DNA of 64,000 bases from JASGCL01 sp965203915 (lineage in GTDB: Bacteria; Pseudomonadota; Alphaproteobacteria; JASGCL01), in assembly GCA_965203915.1 (NCBI GenBank), contig OZ241918.1, forward strand, positions 620,001-684,000, in the 5' to 3' direction. Below, piece after piece: positions 1-8,972 of the stretch. Made by a program: the position numbers and the translations under genes. Numbering within the stretch: the first letter of the stretch is position 1; each line of letters begins with the position of its first letter. The notes beneath the pieces are model-generated. The model had not been told where the DNA came from, made no database searches, and saw only the letters and a list, made by a program, of their open reading frames with translations.

Positions 1-1692
1 AATGGTAATTTAAAATTAAAGTCGGTTCTGGATTTTGAAGACCTAAACCATACCGCCAAAAATTATAGCGTGATGGTGACGGCGAAGTCGAGCGATACGA
101 GCGGTGCCATTAGCCAAGTTTTCGTCTTAACCCTTGGCAATATCAATGAAGCAACAGGTTTTGTCGCCGCACCAACCAGTGGTGGAGCGACGAGCGAAAA
201 CAATGCAGTGGGCGTGGTCATCGCCAATTTTCTGGCAACCGATGGTGATGGGGCGGTGGTGACTTATGATTTAAGTGGGACGGACGCCAATTATTTTACC
301 ATCGACAGCAACGGTAATTTAAAATTAATATCGGTTTTGGATATTGAAGATGCGAATCACGCCGCGCACAATTACACGGTTGTCGTGACGGCAAAGGCGA
401 GCGATGCTAGCCCCGCCATTAGCCAACTCTTCGTCTTAACCCTTGGCAATATTGATGAAGCAACAGGTTTTGTCGCCACGCCGACCAGTGGCGTGGCGAT
501 AAGCGAAAACAATACGGTGGGAACGGGTGGAGCGATAAGCGAAAACAATGCGGTGGGTTTTGTGGTTGGTAATTTCCTGGCAACCGATGGTGATGGAGCG
601 GCGGTGATATATGATGTAAGTGGCGCGGATGCCAATTATTTCACCATCGACAGCAATGGTAATTTAAAATTAATATCGGTTTTGGATATTGAAGACCTAA
701 ACCACACCGCCCATAATTACACGGTTGTCGTAACGGCAAAGTCGAGCGATGTCAGCCCCGCCATTAGCCAACTCTTCGTCCTAACCCTTGGTAATGCGGA
801 TGATACAACCAGGTTCGTTACCGCACCCACAGGCAGCGCGATGAGCGAAAACAATGCAGTGGGGATAGTGGTGGGTAATTTCTTGGCGACCGATGGTGAT
901 GGGGCGGCGGTGATATATGATGTAAGTGGCGCGGACGCCAATTATTTCACTATCGACAGCAATGGTAATTTAAAATTAATATCGGTTTTGGATATTGAAG
1001 ATGCGAATCACGCCGCCCATAATTATACGGTTCTCATAACGGCAAAGTCGAGTGATGCAAGCGGCGCGATAAGTCAACTCTTCATCTTAACCCTTGGCAA
1101 TATTGATGAAGCAACCAGTTTTGTCGCTACGCCGACCAGTGGCGTGGCGATAAGCGAAAATAATGCGGTGGGTTTTGTGGTGGGTAATTTCTTGGCGACC
1201 GATGGTGATGGAGCGGCGGTGATATATGATGTAAGTGGAGCGGACGCCAATTATTTTACCATCGATGCCACTGGTAATCTAAAATTAATATCAAGTTTAG
1301 ATTTCGAAGACCTAAACCACGCCACCAACAATTACACGGTTGTCGTGACGGTGAATCCGATCGATGCCAGCGGTGCGATAAGCCAACTCTTCGTCTTAAC
1401 TCTTGGCAATATTGATGAAGCAACAGGTTTTGCCGCTACGCCGACCAGTGGCAGTGCGATAAGTGAAAATAATGCAGTCGGGGTGGTGGTTGGTAATTTC
1501 CTGGCGACCGATGGCGATGGGGCGGCGGTGATATATGATGTAAGTGGGACGGATGCCAATTATTTTACTATCGATAGCAATGGTAATTTAAAATTAAAGT
1601 CGATTTTGGATTTTGAAGATACGGGGGGCACACCGCCAAAAATTATAGCGTGGTGGTCATGGCGAAGGCAACCGATGCGAGCGGTGCGATAA
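1..1692 (+). CDS. Giant cadherin-like repeat protein 1, 5' fragment (enters from left edge, frameshifted)
   Basis: The frame is open from base 1, so the gene begins outside the window. The protein is a chain of ~100-aa cadherin-like repeats. Each repeat opens with SENNAVG, has an ATDGDG calcium-type motif, then DANYFTID, LDxED, YTVVVTAK and ISQLFVLTLGNIDEAT, which match the classical cadherin xEN, DxDG, LDxE and closing DxNE positions. The frame ends because six G residues at 1623-1628 replace the four seen in sister repeats; the two extra bases shift the reading frame into the next entry. The likely role is an extracellular calcium-stabilised adhesin, inferred from repeat type only. Confidence 0.85.
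   Translation, partial: NGNLKLKSVLDFEDLNHTAKNYSVMVTAKSSDTSGAISQVFVLTLGNINEATGFVAAPTSGGATSENNAVGVVIANFLATDGDGAVVTYDLSGTDANYFTIDSNGNLKLISVLDIEDANHAAHNYTVVVTAKASDASPAISQLFVLTLGNIDEATGFVATPTSGVAISENNTVGTGGAISENNAVGFVVGNFLATDGDGAAVIYDVSGADANYFTIDSNGNLKLISVLDIEDLNHTAHNYTVVVTAKSSDVSPAISQLFVLTLGNADDTTRFVTAPTGSAMSENNAVGIVVGNFLATDGDGAAVIYDVSGADANYFTIDSNGNLKLISVLDIEDANHAAHNYTVLITAKSSDASGAISQLFILTLGNIDEATSFVATPTSGVAISENNAVGFVVGNFLATDGDGAAVIYDVSGADANYFTIDATGNLKLISSLDFEDLNHATNNYTVVVTVNPIDASGAISQLFVLTLGNIDEATGFAATPTSGSAISENNAVGVVVGNFLATDGDGAAVIYDVSGTDANYFTIDSNGNLKLKSILDFEDTGGTPPKIIAWWSWRRQPMRAVR
496..558 (+). repeat. 36-bp in-frame slippage duplication inside a cadherin repeat
   Basis: A segment coding AISENN(T/A)VG occurs at 496-522 and again at 532-558, a period of 36 bp or 12 codons. 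This gives one repeat two opening motifs. It looks like a local replication-slippage product that kept the frame. Confidence 0.8.
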
Positions 1693-4600
1693 GTCAATTA
1701 TTTATTTTGAGTTTGGGTAATGTGGATGAAGCGGCGGGTTTTGTCGCTACGACAACAGGCGGTGCCGTTAGTGAAAATAATGCGGTGGGTTTGGTGGTGG
1801 GTAATTTTCTGGCGACCGATGGTGATAAGGTGGCTGTTACCTACAGCCTTGGTGGGACTGATGCCAATTATTTCACCATCGATAGCAATGGCAATTTAAA
1901 ATTAATATCGGTTTTGGATATTGAAGATGCGAATCACGCCGCTCACAATTATACGGTTGTCATAACGGCGAAGGCGACCGATGCCAGCCCCGCCATTAGC
2001 CAATTGTTTGTGTTGAGTTTGGGCAATGTGAATGAAGCAACAGGTTTTGTCGCCACGACAACGGGTGCGGCCGTTAGCGAAAACAATACGGTAGGCATCG
2101 TGGTGGGTAATTTCCTGGCGACCGATGGCGATGGGGCGGTGGTGACTTATGATTTAAGTGGGAGCGATGCCAATTATTTTACCATCGACAGCAATGGTAA
2201 TTTAAAATTAATATCGGTTTTAGATATTGAAGATGCGAATCACACCGCCAAAAATTATAGCGTGGTGGTCATGGTGAAGGCGAGCGATGCCAGCGGTGCC
2301 ATTAGCCAAGTCTTCGTCTTAACCCTTGGCAATATCGATGAAGCAACAGGTTTTGTCGCCACGACAACGGGTGTGGCCGTTAGTGAAAATAATGCAGTGG
2401 GTGTTGTGGTGGGTAATTTCCTAGCGACCGATGGTGATGGGGCGGCGGTGATATATGATGTAAGTGGCGCGGACGTTAATTATTTTACCATCGATGCCAC
2501 TGGTAATCTAAAATTAATATCAAGTTTAGATTTCGAAGACCTAAACCACACCTCCAAAAATTACAGCGTGGTGGTAACGGCAAAGTCGAGCGATGCTAGC
2601 CCCGCCATTAGCCAAGTTTTCGTCTTAACCCTGGGCAATACGACTGATCCAACAGGTTTTGTTGCCACAACAACGGGTGCGGCCGTTAGCGAAAACAATG
2701 CAGTGGGCGTTGTGGTTGGTAATTTCTTGGCGACCGATGGTGATGGGGTGGCGGTGATATATGATGTAAGTGGCGCGGACGTTAATTATTTTACCATCGA
2801 TGCCAGTGGTAATTTAAAATTAAAGTCAGTTTTGGATATTGAAGATGCGAATCATACCGCCCACAATTACACGGTTGTCGTAACGGCGAAGTCGAGCGAT
2901 GCCAGCCCCGCCATCAGCCAACTCTTCATCCTAACCCTTGGCAATATTGATGAAGCAACGGGTTTTGTTGCCACGACAACGGGTGCGGCCCTTAGCGAAA
3001 ATAATGCGGTGGGGGTTATTGTAGGAAATTTCTTGGCAACCGATGGTGATGGGGTGGCGGTGATTTATGATGTAAGTGGAGCCGATGCCAATTATTTTAC
3101 CATCGATAGCAATGGTAATTTAAAATTAAAGTCGGTTTTGGATATTGAAGATGTGGGGCATGTTGCCCAGAATTACACGGTGGTGGTAACGGCGGGTTCG
3201 GTGGTTGGCAATCACATCGCCAGTCAAGTTTTCGTCTTAAGCCTTGGCAATGTCGATGAACCAACAAGTTTTGTTGTCGTACCGACCAGTGGCACGGCGA
3301 TAAGTGAAAATAATACAGTGGGGCTGGTGGTTGGTAATTTCCTGGCGACCGATGGCGATGGTTCGGCTGTTACCTACAGCCTTGGCGGGACGGATGCCAA
3401 TTATTTTACCATCGATGCCAGTGGCAATTTAAAATGTAAATCAAAGTTAGACTTTAAAGACCTGAATCACACGGCTAATAATTACAGCGTGGTGGTGGTG
3501 GCGAAGTCGGTCGATGCCAGCCCCGCCATCAGCCAATTGTTTGTGTTGAGTTTGGGCAATATTGATAAAGCAACAAATTTTATCGGCACGACAAGGGGTG
3601 GCATCATCAGCGAAAACAATGCAGTGGGAGTTGCGGTGGCTAGTTTCCGCGCCAGCGATGGCGATGGCGTGGCGGTAACATACAGCGTGGGTGGCGCGGA
3701 TGCAGATTATTTTATGATAGATACTACGATATTTTTTATAAGCGGCAATAATTATTTAAAGTTAAGATCAAGTTTAAATTATGAAGATGCCAATCACCGC
3801 GACCATAAGTATAGCGTGACGATAATTGCCAAATCAACCGATGCCAGCCCCGCCATCAGTCAATTGTTTGTGTTGACTGTGGGCAATATTTCCGAACCAA
3901 CCAGTTTCATTACTGCGCCATCAACGCGCAGCGTCATCAGCGAAAACAATGCACTGGGAGTTGTGGTGGGTAATTTCCTGGCGACCGATGGTGATGGTGC
4001 GGCGGTGACATACAGCCTTGGTGGGACGGATGCCAATTATTTTACTATCGATAGCAATGGTAATTTAAAATTAAAGTCAGTTTTGGATTTTGAAGATACG
4101 AATCACACCGCCCAGAATTACACGGTGGTGGTAACGGCAACATCGACCGATGCCAGCCCCGCCATCAGCCAATTATTTGTATTGGGCGTGGGTAATGGTG
4201 ATGACCCAACTGCTTTTGTTGTCGCACCGACGGGTAGTGCCATTTTCGAAAATAATGCGTTAGGGGAGACGGTGGGTATTTTCCGCGCGATCGATGGCGA
4301 TGCGGCGGCCGTAACCTACTCCTTAAGTGGGGCGGATGCATCTTACTTCAGTATTAATCGCAATGGCAATCTAAGCTTAAAATCAAGCCTCAATTATGAA
4401 GATCCTAATCACAAATCCCCTCATTACAGCGTGGTGGTGGTGGCAAAGTCGGTCGATGCAAGCCCCGCCGTCAGCAAATTGTTTGTGCTGACCGTGGGAA
4501 ATGCGAACGAGCCAACCATATTTACTACATCAAGAGACGGCATCAAGATGCTGAGCTATGATTATACACCGCCCAGAGTCGTAGGTATTTTTAGTGCCAC

Positions 4601-5411
4601 CGATGACGATGGGTTAGCGATAACATATGGCGTGAGTGGGAAGGATGCAAAATTTTTTAATATAGATGCCGCTGGTAAGTTATTATTAATATCAACTTTA
4701 AATTATGACGATCCGACTCATTCAAACCATCTCTATAGCGCGGTGGTGACCGCAAGATCATTGGATGGTGGTTCGGCCATCAGCAAACTTTTTGTTTTAA
4801 CCCTGGTCGATAAGATTGAAATAGGCGACGCGTTTGACAAGCAACATGCCGACCACACGGCATACATCGACGGCACCACGGCGACCCATGCGGTGAATGT
4901 GGGCGGCATCATTGGCCACGATGACGCGGGTAATATTGATTATGCCAATGTGCAATTCCACGGCGTCAATTACACCGACAAAGTCATTACCCACAATGTT
5001 GACCCCGATGGTTTACAATCAACCACGGTGGATTATGTGGTGCGTGGAATTAGCGATCTGGAATCTTTACGGATAAGCTTCAACGGCTTCACCGATACCG
5101 ATGGCAGCAAGCATAACCATTGGTTCTTCGTCAAGGATGATGCAGCGGACAACAGCGGGCATATTGTATTCGATGCCGATGGGCAGAATGTAAACCTGCA
5201 TAGTTTTGCTAATGTCGGTGGTTTAGCAACGTCTGACCAAATCAATTTATTGGCTTGTTCGAATTACGGCATTGACGGCGATTTTACCAAACCAACCGAC
5301 TTGAATTTGAATTTGGCTTCCGACCCATTGCATCAAAACATCGCGGGGGCATTGACCTTCGACCAATTCCTCGCCCTCCTCGGCGGCAGTCAGCATATCA
5401 GTTTTGTTTAG
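1650..5411 (+). CDS. Giant cadherin-like repeat protein 1, 3' fragment with conserved C-terminal module
   Basis: This continues the previous gene after the +2 shift; the frame is already coding immediately after the G run, so the ATG at 1650 is not a true start. With the two G residues removed the visible part is at least 1,802 aa. Repeats continue to about 4,800, the last ones being more diverged. From about 4,845 the sequence changes to a ~190-aa module (YIDGTTATHAVNVGGIIG ... FDQFLALLGGSQHISFV) that is nearly identical in the three downstream giant proteins. The end has an amphipathic stretch and a hydrophobic last residue, as in C-terminal type I secretion signals; that role is an inference. 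A Cys (LLACSN) replaces the Gly found in the other three. Confidence 0.85.
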   Translation: MVVMAKATDASGAISQLFILSLGNVDEAAGFVATTTGGAVSENNAVGLVVGNFLATDGDKVAVTYSLGGTDANYFTIDSNGNLKLISVLDIEDANHAAHNYTVVITAKATDASPAISQLFVLSLGNVNEATGFVATTTGAAVSENNTVGIVVGNFLATDGDGAVVTYDLSGSDANYFTIDSNGNLKLISVLDIEDANHTAKNYSVVVMVKASDASGAISQVFVLTLGNIDEATGFVATTTGVAVSENNAVGVVVGNFLATDGDGAAVIYDVSGADVNYFTIDATGNLKLISSLDFEDLNHTSKNYSVVVTAKSSDASPAISQVFVLTLGNTTDPTGFVATTTGAAVSENNAVGVVVGNFLATDGDGVAVIYDVSGADVNYFTIDASGNLKLKSVLDIEDANHTAHNYTVVVTAKSSDASPAISQLFILTLGNIDEATGFVATTTGAALSENNAVGVIVGNFLATDGDGVAVIYDVSGADANYFTIDSNGNLKLKSVLDIEDVGHVAQNYTVVVTAGSVVGNHIASQVFVLSLGNVDEPTSFVVVPTSGTAISENNTVGLVVGNFLATDGDGSAVTYSLGGTDANYFTIDASGNLKCKSKLDFKDLNHTANNYSVVVVAKSVDASPAISQLFVLSLGNIDKATNFIGTTRGGIISENNAVGVAVASFRASDGDGVAVTYSVGGADADYFMIDTTIFFISGNNYLKLRSSLNYEDANHRDHKYSVTIIAKSTDASPAISQLFVLTVGNISEPTSFITAPSTRSVISENNALGVVVGNFLATDGDGAAVTYSLGGTDANYFTIDSNGNLKLKSVLDFEDTNHTAQNYTVVVTATSTDASPAISQLFVLGVGNGDDPTAFVVAPTGSAIFENNALGETVGIFRAIDGDAAAVTYSLSGADASYFSINRNGNLSLKSSLNYEDPNHKSPHYSVVVVAKSVDASPAVSKLFVLTVGNANEPTIFTTSRDGIKMLSYDYTPPRVVGIFSATDDDGLAITYGVSGKDAKFFNIDAAGKLLLISTLNYDDPTHSNHLYSAVVTARSLDGGSAISKLFVLTLVDKIEIGDAFDKQHADHTAYIDGTTATHAVNVGGIIGHDDAGNIDYANVQFHGVNYTDKVITHNVDPDGLQSTTVDYVVRGISDLESLRISFNGFTDTDGSKHNHWFFVKDDAADNSGHIVFDADGQNVNLHSFANVGGLATSDQINLLACSNYGIDGDFTKPTDLNLNLASDPLHQNIAGALTFDQFLALLGGSQHISFV

Positions 5412-5682
5412 TTAATCTTTGCCGTCCTTATAGTATGACTTTGGGGCAGTAAGGCGGTTGTCGTGCATTTTTGCATATTTCTTGCCTATATTAACGGAAC
5501 AATTTTTTATCCTCTTTTCATATTTATACTATCAGGCAGTGCTTATAATCCGTTACCTTTATTGCTAAGAGAGGGCTTGAAAAATCTAATAAGCCTTCTT
5601 TGTTTACTATTTCCATTAAAAAGAGTATAATAAGTAAAATTTACTAAAAAAAACGAAATAAGTAGATAAATTATGTTTTAAA

Positions 5683-5696
5683 CCCTGATATCAGGG
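5683..5696. repeat. Perfect 14-bp palindrome CCCTGATATCAGGG
   Basis: The perfect dyad lies 270 bp after giant gene 1 and is not followed by a T tract. It could be an operator or a weak hairpin; the sequence does not decide. Confidence 0.45.
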
Positions 5697-5941
5697 CGAT
5701 TTGATAGGCATTATATGTCATTTATCAAAAGAAGAATAAATTATATTTTACTATTTTTAATAGTATTTTAAGCAGGTAAATAACTCTCAGTAAGTTATTT
5801 TGGAGATATTTGAAGTAGTATATTCTCAACTTTATTGAATTATATTAAAATTCTACTATTAATAAGCGTAATTGTCTTTTAATGCAAAGTGTAAATGCCC
5901 ATTACACTTACTAAAAAGAGTATTTACCTATAATAAAACTC

Positions 5942-5970
5942 TTGACTGTATAAGTATATTTTACTAAAAT
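5942..5970 (+). promoter_or_regulatory. Sigma-70-type promoter of giant gene 2
   Basis: TTGACT at 5942-5947 and TAAAAT at 5965-5970 are separated by exactly 17 bases, about 48 bp before the ATG at 6018. The same position upstream of giant gene 4 holds TTGCAA, 17 bases, then TAGACA, within a related surrounding block, which supports a shared promoter. Confidence 0.65.
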
Positions 5971-6017
5971 AATAGCTGTAAATAGCATAAAATAGAAAAA
6001 TAAAGCAATAAACGGAC

Positions 6018-8972
6018 ATGGCATATAGTTGGAAAAACGGGATATTAAAGGGCCTACCAATAGGAGAGAATACCGTGGCTGGCACTGCCTTGGCGACCTT
6101 GGTTGCGCAAGACAGCAACATGACCGAAGCTTTTTTTTACACATTGAGTGGTTCGGATTCATCACTTTTTAACATTGATATCTATGGTCGGTTATCATTA
6201 AAACAAGCGATAGATTACGATACCACGGGTGGATGGTGGCGGTCGGCGGATGGGCAATGGCACAATCCCGACCATCGTTATTCGGTGGTGGTGAATGCTT
6301 TCAATGACACCGGCGTTCTGCAAACAGCGACGACATTTATTTTGACCGTGATGGATGTTAACGAAGCACCCGTTTTTCAATGGCAACAACAACCATTATG
6401 GGGACAAAACAGCAAAGGCGCATGGAATATTTGGGCATCTGGCGACGATACTATATTTTTAAACATTAGTGAAAATAATGTGGCGGGAATGCAGGTGGCA
6501 AAATTCCGAGCGTTGGATCCTGAAATGGGGTCCAACGTCACCTATGATATAACGGGCGCCGACAAAGGTTATTTCAGTATTGATAGCAATGGGCGTTTGT
6601 ATTTGAAATCAAGTTTGAATTTTGAAGATATGGGGCATACAGCGCATAATTACAGCGTGGTGGTGGTTGCGGGCGCGGTCAATGGCGGCGCGGTGGGGAT
6701 GGTTAGCGACCTGGTGGTGATAAGCCTGGGGAATGTGGACGATAATCCAACGGTGTGGAAAGCGCCCCCAGTATCAGGGTTAGTGATTAACCAAAAAGCA
6801 GGTATAGATAGTATAGCAGCGTTAGCAAGTCCGTTAAGTATTGCGAATTTTGCCGCGAGCGATGGCGACGCGGGGCAGTGGGTGAGTTATTATCTGTCAG
6901 GCCATGATTCATGGTTATTCAGCATCGACAGCAATGGGGTGTTGATGCGCAAGTATGATTTTGATTATGAAAAGATTGGAGCCGTGCGCCCCAACCACCA
7001 AATTTGGGTGATGGTCAGCGCCTATACCCCGCCTGGCGGCGGGGTTAAAACGTGGGGTGGGCATATTAGCCAACTATTCATCTTGACCATCAATGATTTA
7101 GCCAATACATCCCTAAGCGGCATCGCGCTAAACGAAAACAATGCGATTGGTGATTCGGTGGGGCAATTTGCAATATTGGCTGGCGGTAATGTTGCTGTCA
7201 CCTATAACCTTGGCGGGACGGACGCCAATTATTTTACCGTCGACGCCACTGGTAATTTAAAATTAAAATCGGTTTTGAATTTTGAAGATGCGGTGCATAC
7301 CGCCCATCATTACAGCGTGGTGGTGACGGCGAATCCGATCGATGGGAGCGGCGCCACCAGTCAATTATTTATATTGAGCTTGGGGAATGCTGATGATAAC
7401 GCCACGGTGTGGAAAAAAACGCCACTAAGCGGTCGGGCGATTGATGAAAATGGCGATGTGGCGGCATCGACAGTGTTGGCAACGGCGGTAAGTATTGCGC
7501 AATTTGAGGCCAGCGATGGCGATGGTCAAGCAATAGGTTATAATTTGAGCGGCGGCGACGCGGCATTATTCAGCATTGACGGCAACGGCGTCTTGTATCG
7601 CAAGGTTGATTTTGATTATGAAACTATTCGCGCCAGCCATCAATTTACGGTGATGGTTCATGGATTTGGTAAACCGACTGCTGACGGTATCACGGTTAAT
7701 GGTGTCAGCATTAGCCAATTGTTTGTGTTGACGATTAACAATGTGGCTGAGGCGGCGGGTTTTGTTGCCACGACAACGGGTGCGGCCGTTAATGAAAATA
7801 ATACGGTGGGGCTGGTCGTTGGTAATTTTTTGGCGACCGATAGTGCGGCAGCGGCGATGACCTACAGCCTTGGTGGCACGGACGCCAATTATTTCACCAT
7901 CGACGCTACGGGCAATTTAAAATTAAAGTCAGTTCTGGATTTTGAAGATGTGGGGCATGTTGCCCAGAATTACACGGTGGTGGTAACGGCGGGTTCGGTG
8001 GTTGGCAATCATATCGCCAGTCAAGTTTTTGTCTTAAGCCTTGGCAATGTCGATGAAGCAACAAGTTTTGTTGTCGCACCGACCAGTGGCGGCGCGATAA
8101 GTGAAAACAATGCGGTGGGGATTGTGGTTGGTAATTTCCTGGCGACCGATGGTGATAAGGTGGCTGTTACCTACAGCCTTGGTGGGACTGATGCCAATTA
8201 TTTTACCATCGATGCTACTGGCAATTTAAAATTAAAATCAAGCTTGGATTTTGAAGATACCAATCATACCGCCAAAAATTATAGCGTGGTGGTCATGGCG
8301 AAGGCGACCGATGCGAGTCCCGCCATCAGCCAACTCTTCGTCCTAACCCTGGGTGATGTGGCTGAGGCGGCAAGTTTTGTTGCCGCGCCCACGGGTGGAG
8401 CGGCGGTTAGTGAAAATAATACGGTGGGTGTTGTGGTGGGTAATTTCTTGGCGACCGATAGTGCGGCGGCGGCGATGACATATGGTCTTGGCGGGACGGA
8501 CGCCAATTATTTCACCATCGATGCCACTGGTAATCTCAAACTAAAATCGGTTTTGGATTTTGAAGATGCGGTGCACACCGCCCAGAATTATACGGTGGTG
8601 GTAACGGCGGGTTCGGTGGTTGGCAATCATATCGCCAGTCAAGTTTTTGTCTTAAGCCTTGGCAATGTCGATGAAGCAACAAGTTTTGTTGTCGCACCGA
8701 CCAGTGGCGGCGCGATAAGTGAAAACAATGCGGTGGGGATTGTGGTTGGTAATTTCCTGGCGACCGATGGTGATAAGGTGGCTGTTACCTACAGCCTTGG
8801 TGGGACTGATGCCAATTATTTTACCATCGATGCTACTGGCAATTTAAAATTAAAATCAAGCTTGGATTTTGAAGATACCAATCATACCGCCAAAAATTAT
8901 AGCGTGGTGGTCATGGCGAAGGCGACCGACGAGTCCCGCCATCAGCCAACTCTTCGTCCTAACCCTGGGTGA
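6018..8972 (+). CDS. Giant cadherin-like repeat protein 2, 5' fragment (frameshifted)
   Basis: The start is MAYSWKNGILKG, the N-terminal cap also found in giant genes 3 and 4, with no signal peptide. The first repeat carries an enlarged loop with DTTGGWWRSADGQWHN. The second has an aromatic insert FQWQQQPLWGQNS between the closing DVNEAP of one repeat and ISENN of the next. Ordinary ~102-aa repeats follow. At 8929-8931 the expected GATGCGAGT reads GACGAGT, a 2-base deletion relative to the exact copy at 8310. The frame then runs out at 8972 while the coding sense continues in the next entry. Confidence 0.85.
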   Translation: MAYSWKNGILKGLPIGENTVAGTALATLVAQDSNMTEAFFYTLSGSDSSLFNIDIYGRLSLKQAIDYDTTGGWWRSADGQWHNPDHRYSVVVNAFNDTGVLQTATTFILTVMDVNEAPVFQWQQQPLWGQNSKGAWNIWASGDDTIFLNISENNVAGMQVAKFRALDPEMGSNVTYDITGADKGYFSIDSNGRLYLKSSLNFEDMGHTAHNYSVVVVAGAVNGGAVGMVSDLVVISLGNVDDNPTVWKAPPVSGLVINQKAGIDSIAALASPLSIANFAASDGDAGQWVSYYLSGHDSWLFSIDSNGVLMRKYDFDYEKIGAVRPNHQIWVMVSAYTPPGGGVKTWGGHISQLFILTINDLANTSLSGIALNENNAIGDSVGQFAILAGGNVAVTYNLGGTDANYFTVDATGNLKLKSVLNFEDAVHTAHHYSVVVTANPIDGSGATSQLFILSLGNADDNATVWKKTPLSGRAIDENGDVAASTVLATAVSIAQFEASDGDGQAIGYNLSGGDAALFSIDGNGVLYRKVDFDYETIRASHQFTVMVHGFGKPTADGITVNGVSISQLFVLTINNVAEAAGFVATTTGAAVNENNTVGLVVGNFLATDSAAAAMTYSLGGTDANYFTIDATGNLKLKSVLDFEDVGHVAQNYTVVVTAGSVVGNHIASQVFVLSLGNVDEATSFVVAPTSGGAISENNAVGIVVGNFLATDGDKVAVTYSLGGTDANYFTIDATGNLKLKSSLDFEDTNHTAKNYSVVVMAKATDASPAISQLFVLTLGDVAEAASFVAAPTGGAAVSENNTVGVVVGNFLATDSAAAAMTYGLGGTDANYFTIDATGNLKLKSVLDFEDAVHTAQNYTVVVTAGSVVGNHIASQVFVLSLGNVDEATSFVVAPTSGGAISENNAVGIVVGNFLATDGDKVAVTYSLGGTDANYFTIDATGNLKLKSSLDFEDTNHTAKNYSVVVMAKATDESRHQPTLRPNPG

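Larger units (their letters stand above)
5412..6017. other. AT-rich intergenic region between giant genes 1 and 2
   Basis: No convincing gene is seen in these 606 bases. The segment 5588-5646 resembles 28923-29005 upstream of giant gene 4, sharing ataagcct, agagtataat and agtaaaatttacta, but lacks about 27 internal bases. A second related block lies at 5908-5965. The region therefore looks like a duplicated promoter region, one copy of which is decayed. A 14-bp perfect palindrome lies at 5683-5696. Confidence 0.7.

Noticed and set aside
5911..6165. Antisense membrane-protein-like ORF upstream of giant gene 2
   Set aside because: It lies over an AT-rich promoter and the conserved N-terminus of the giant gene; its hydrophobicity follows from base composition.
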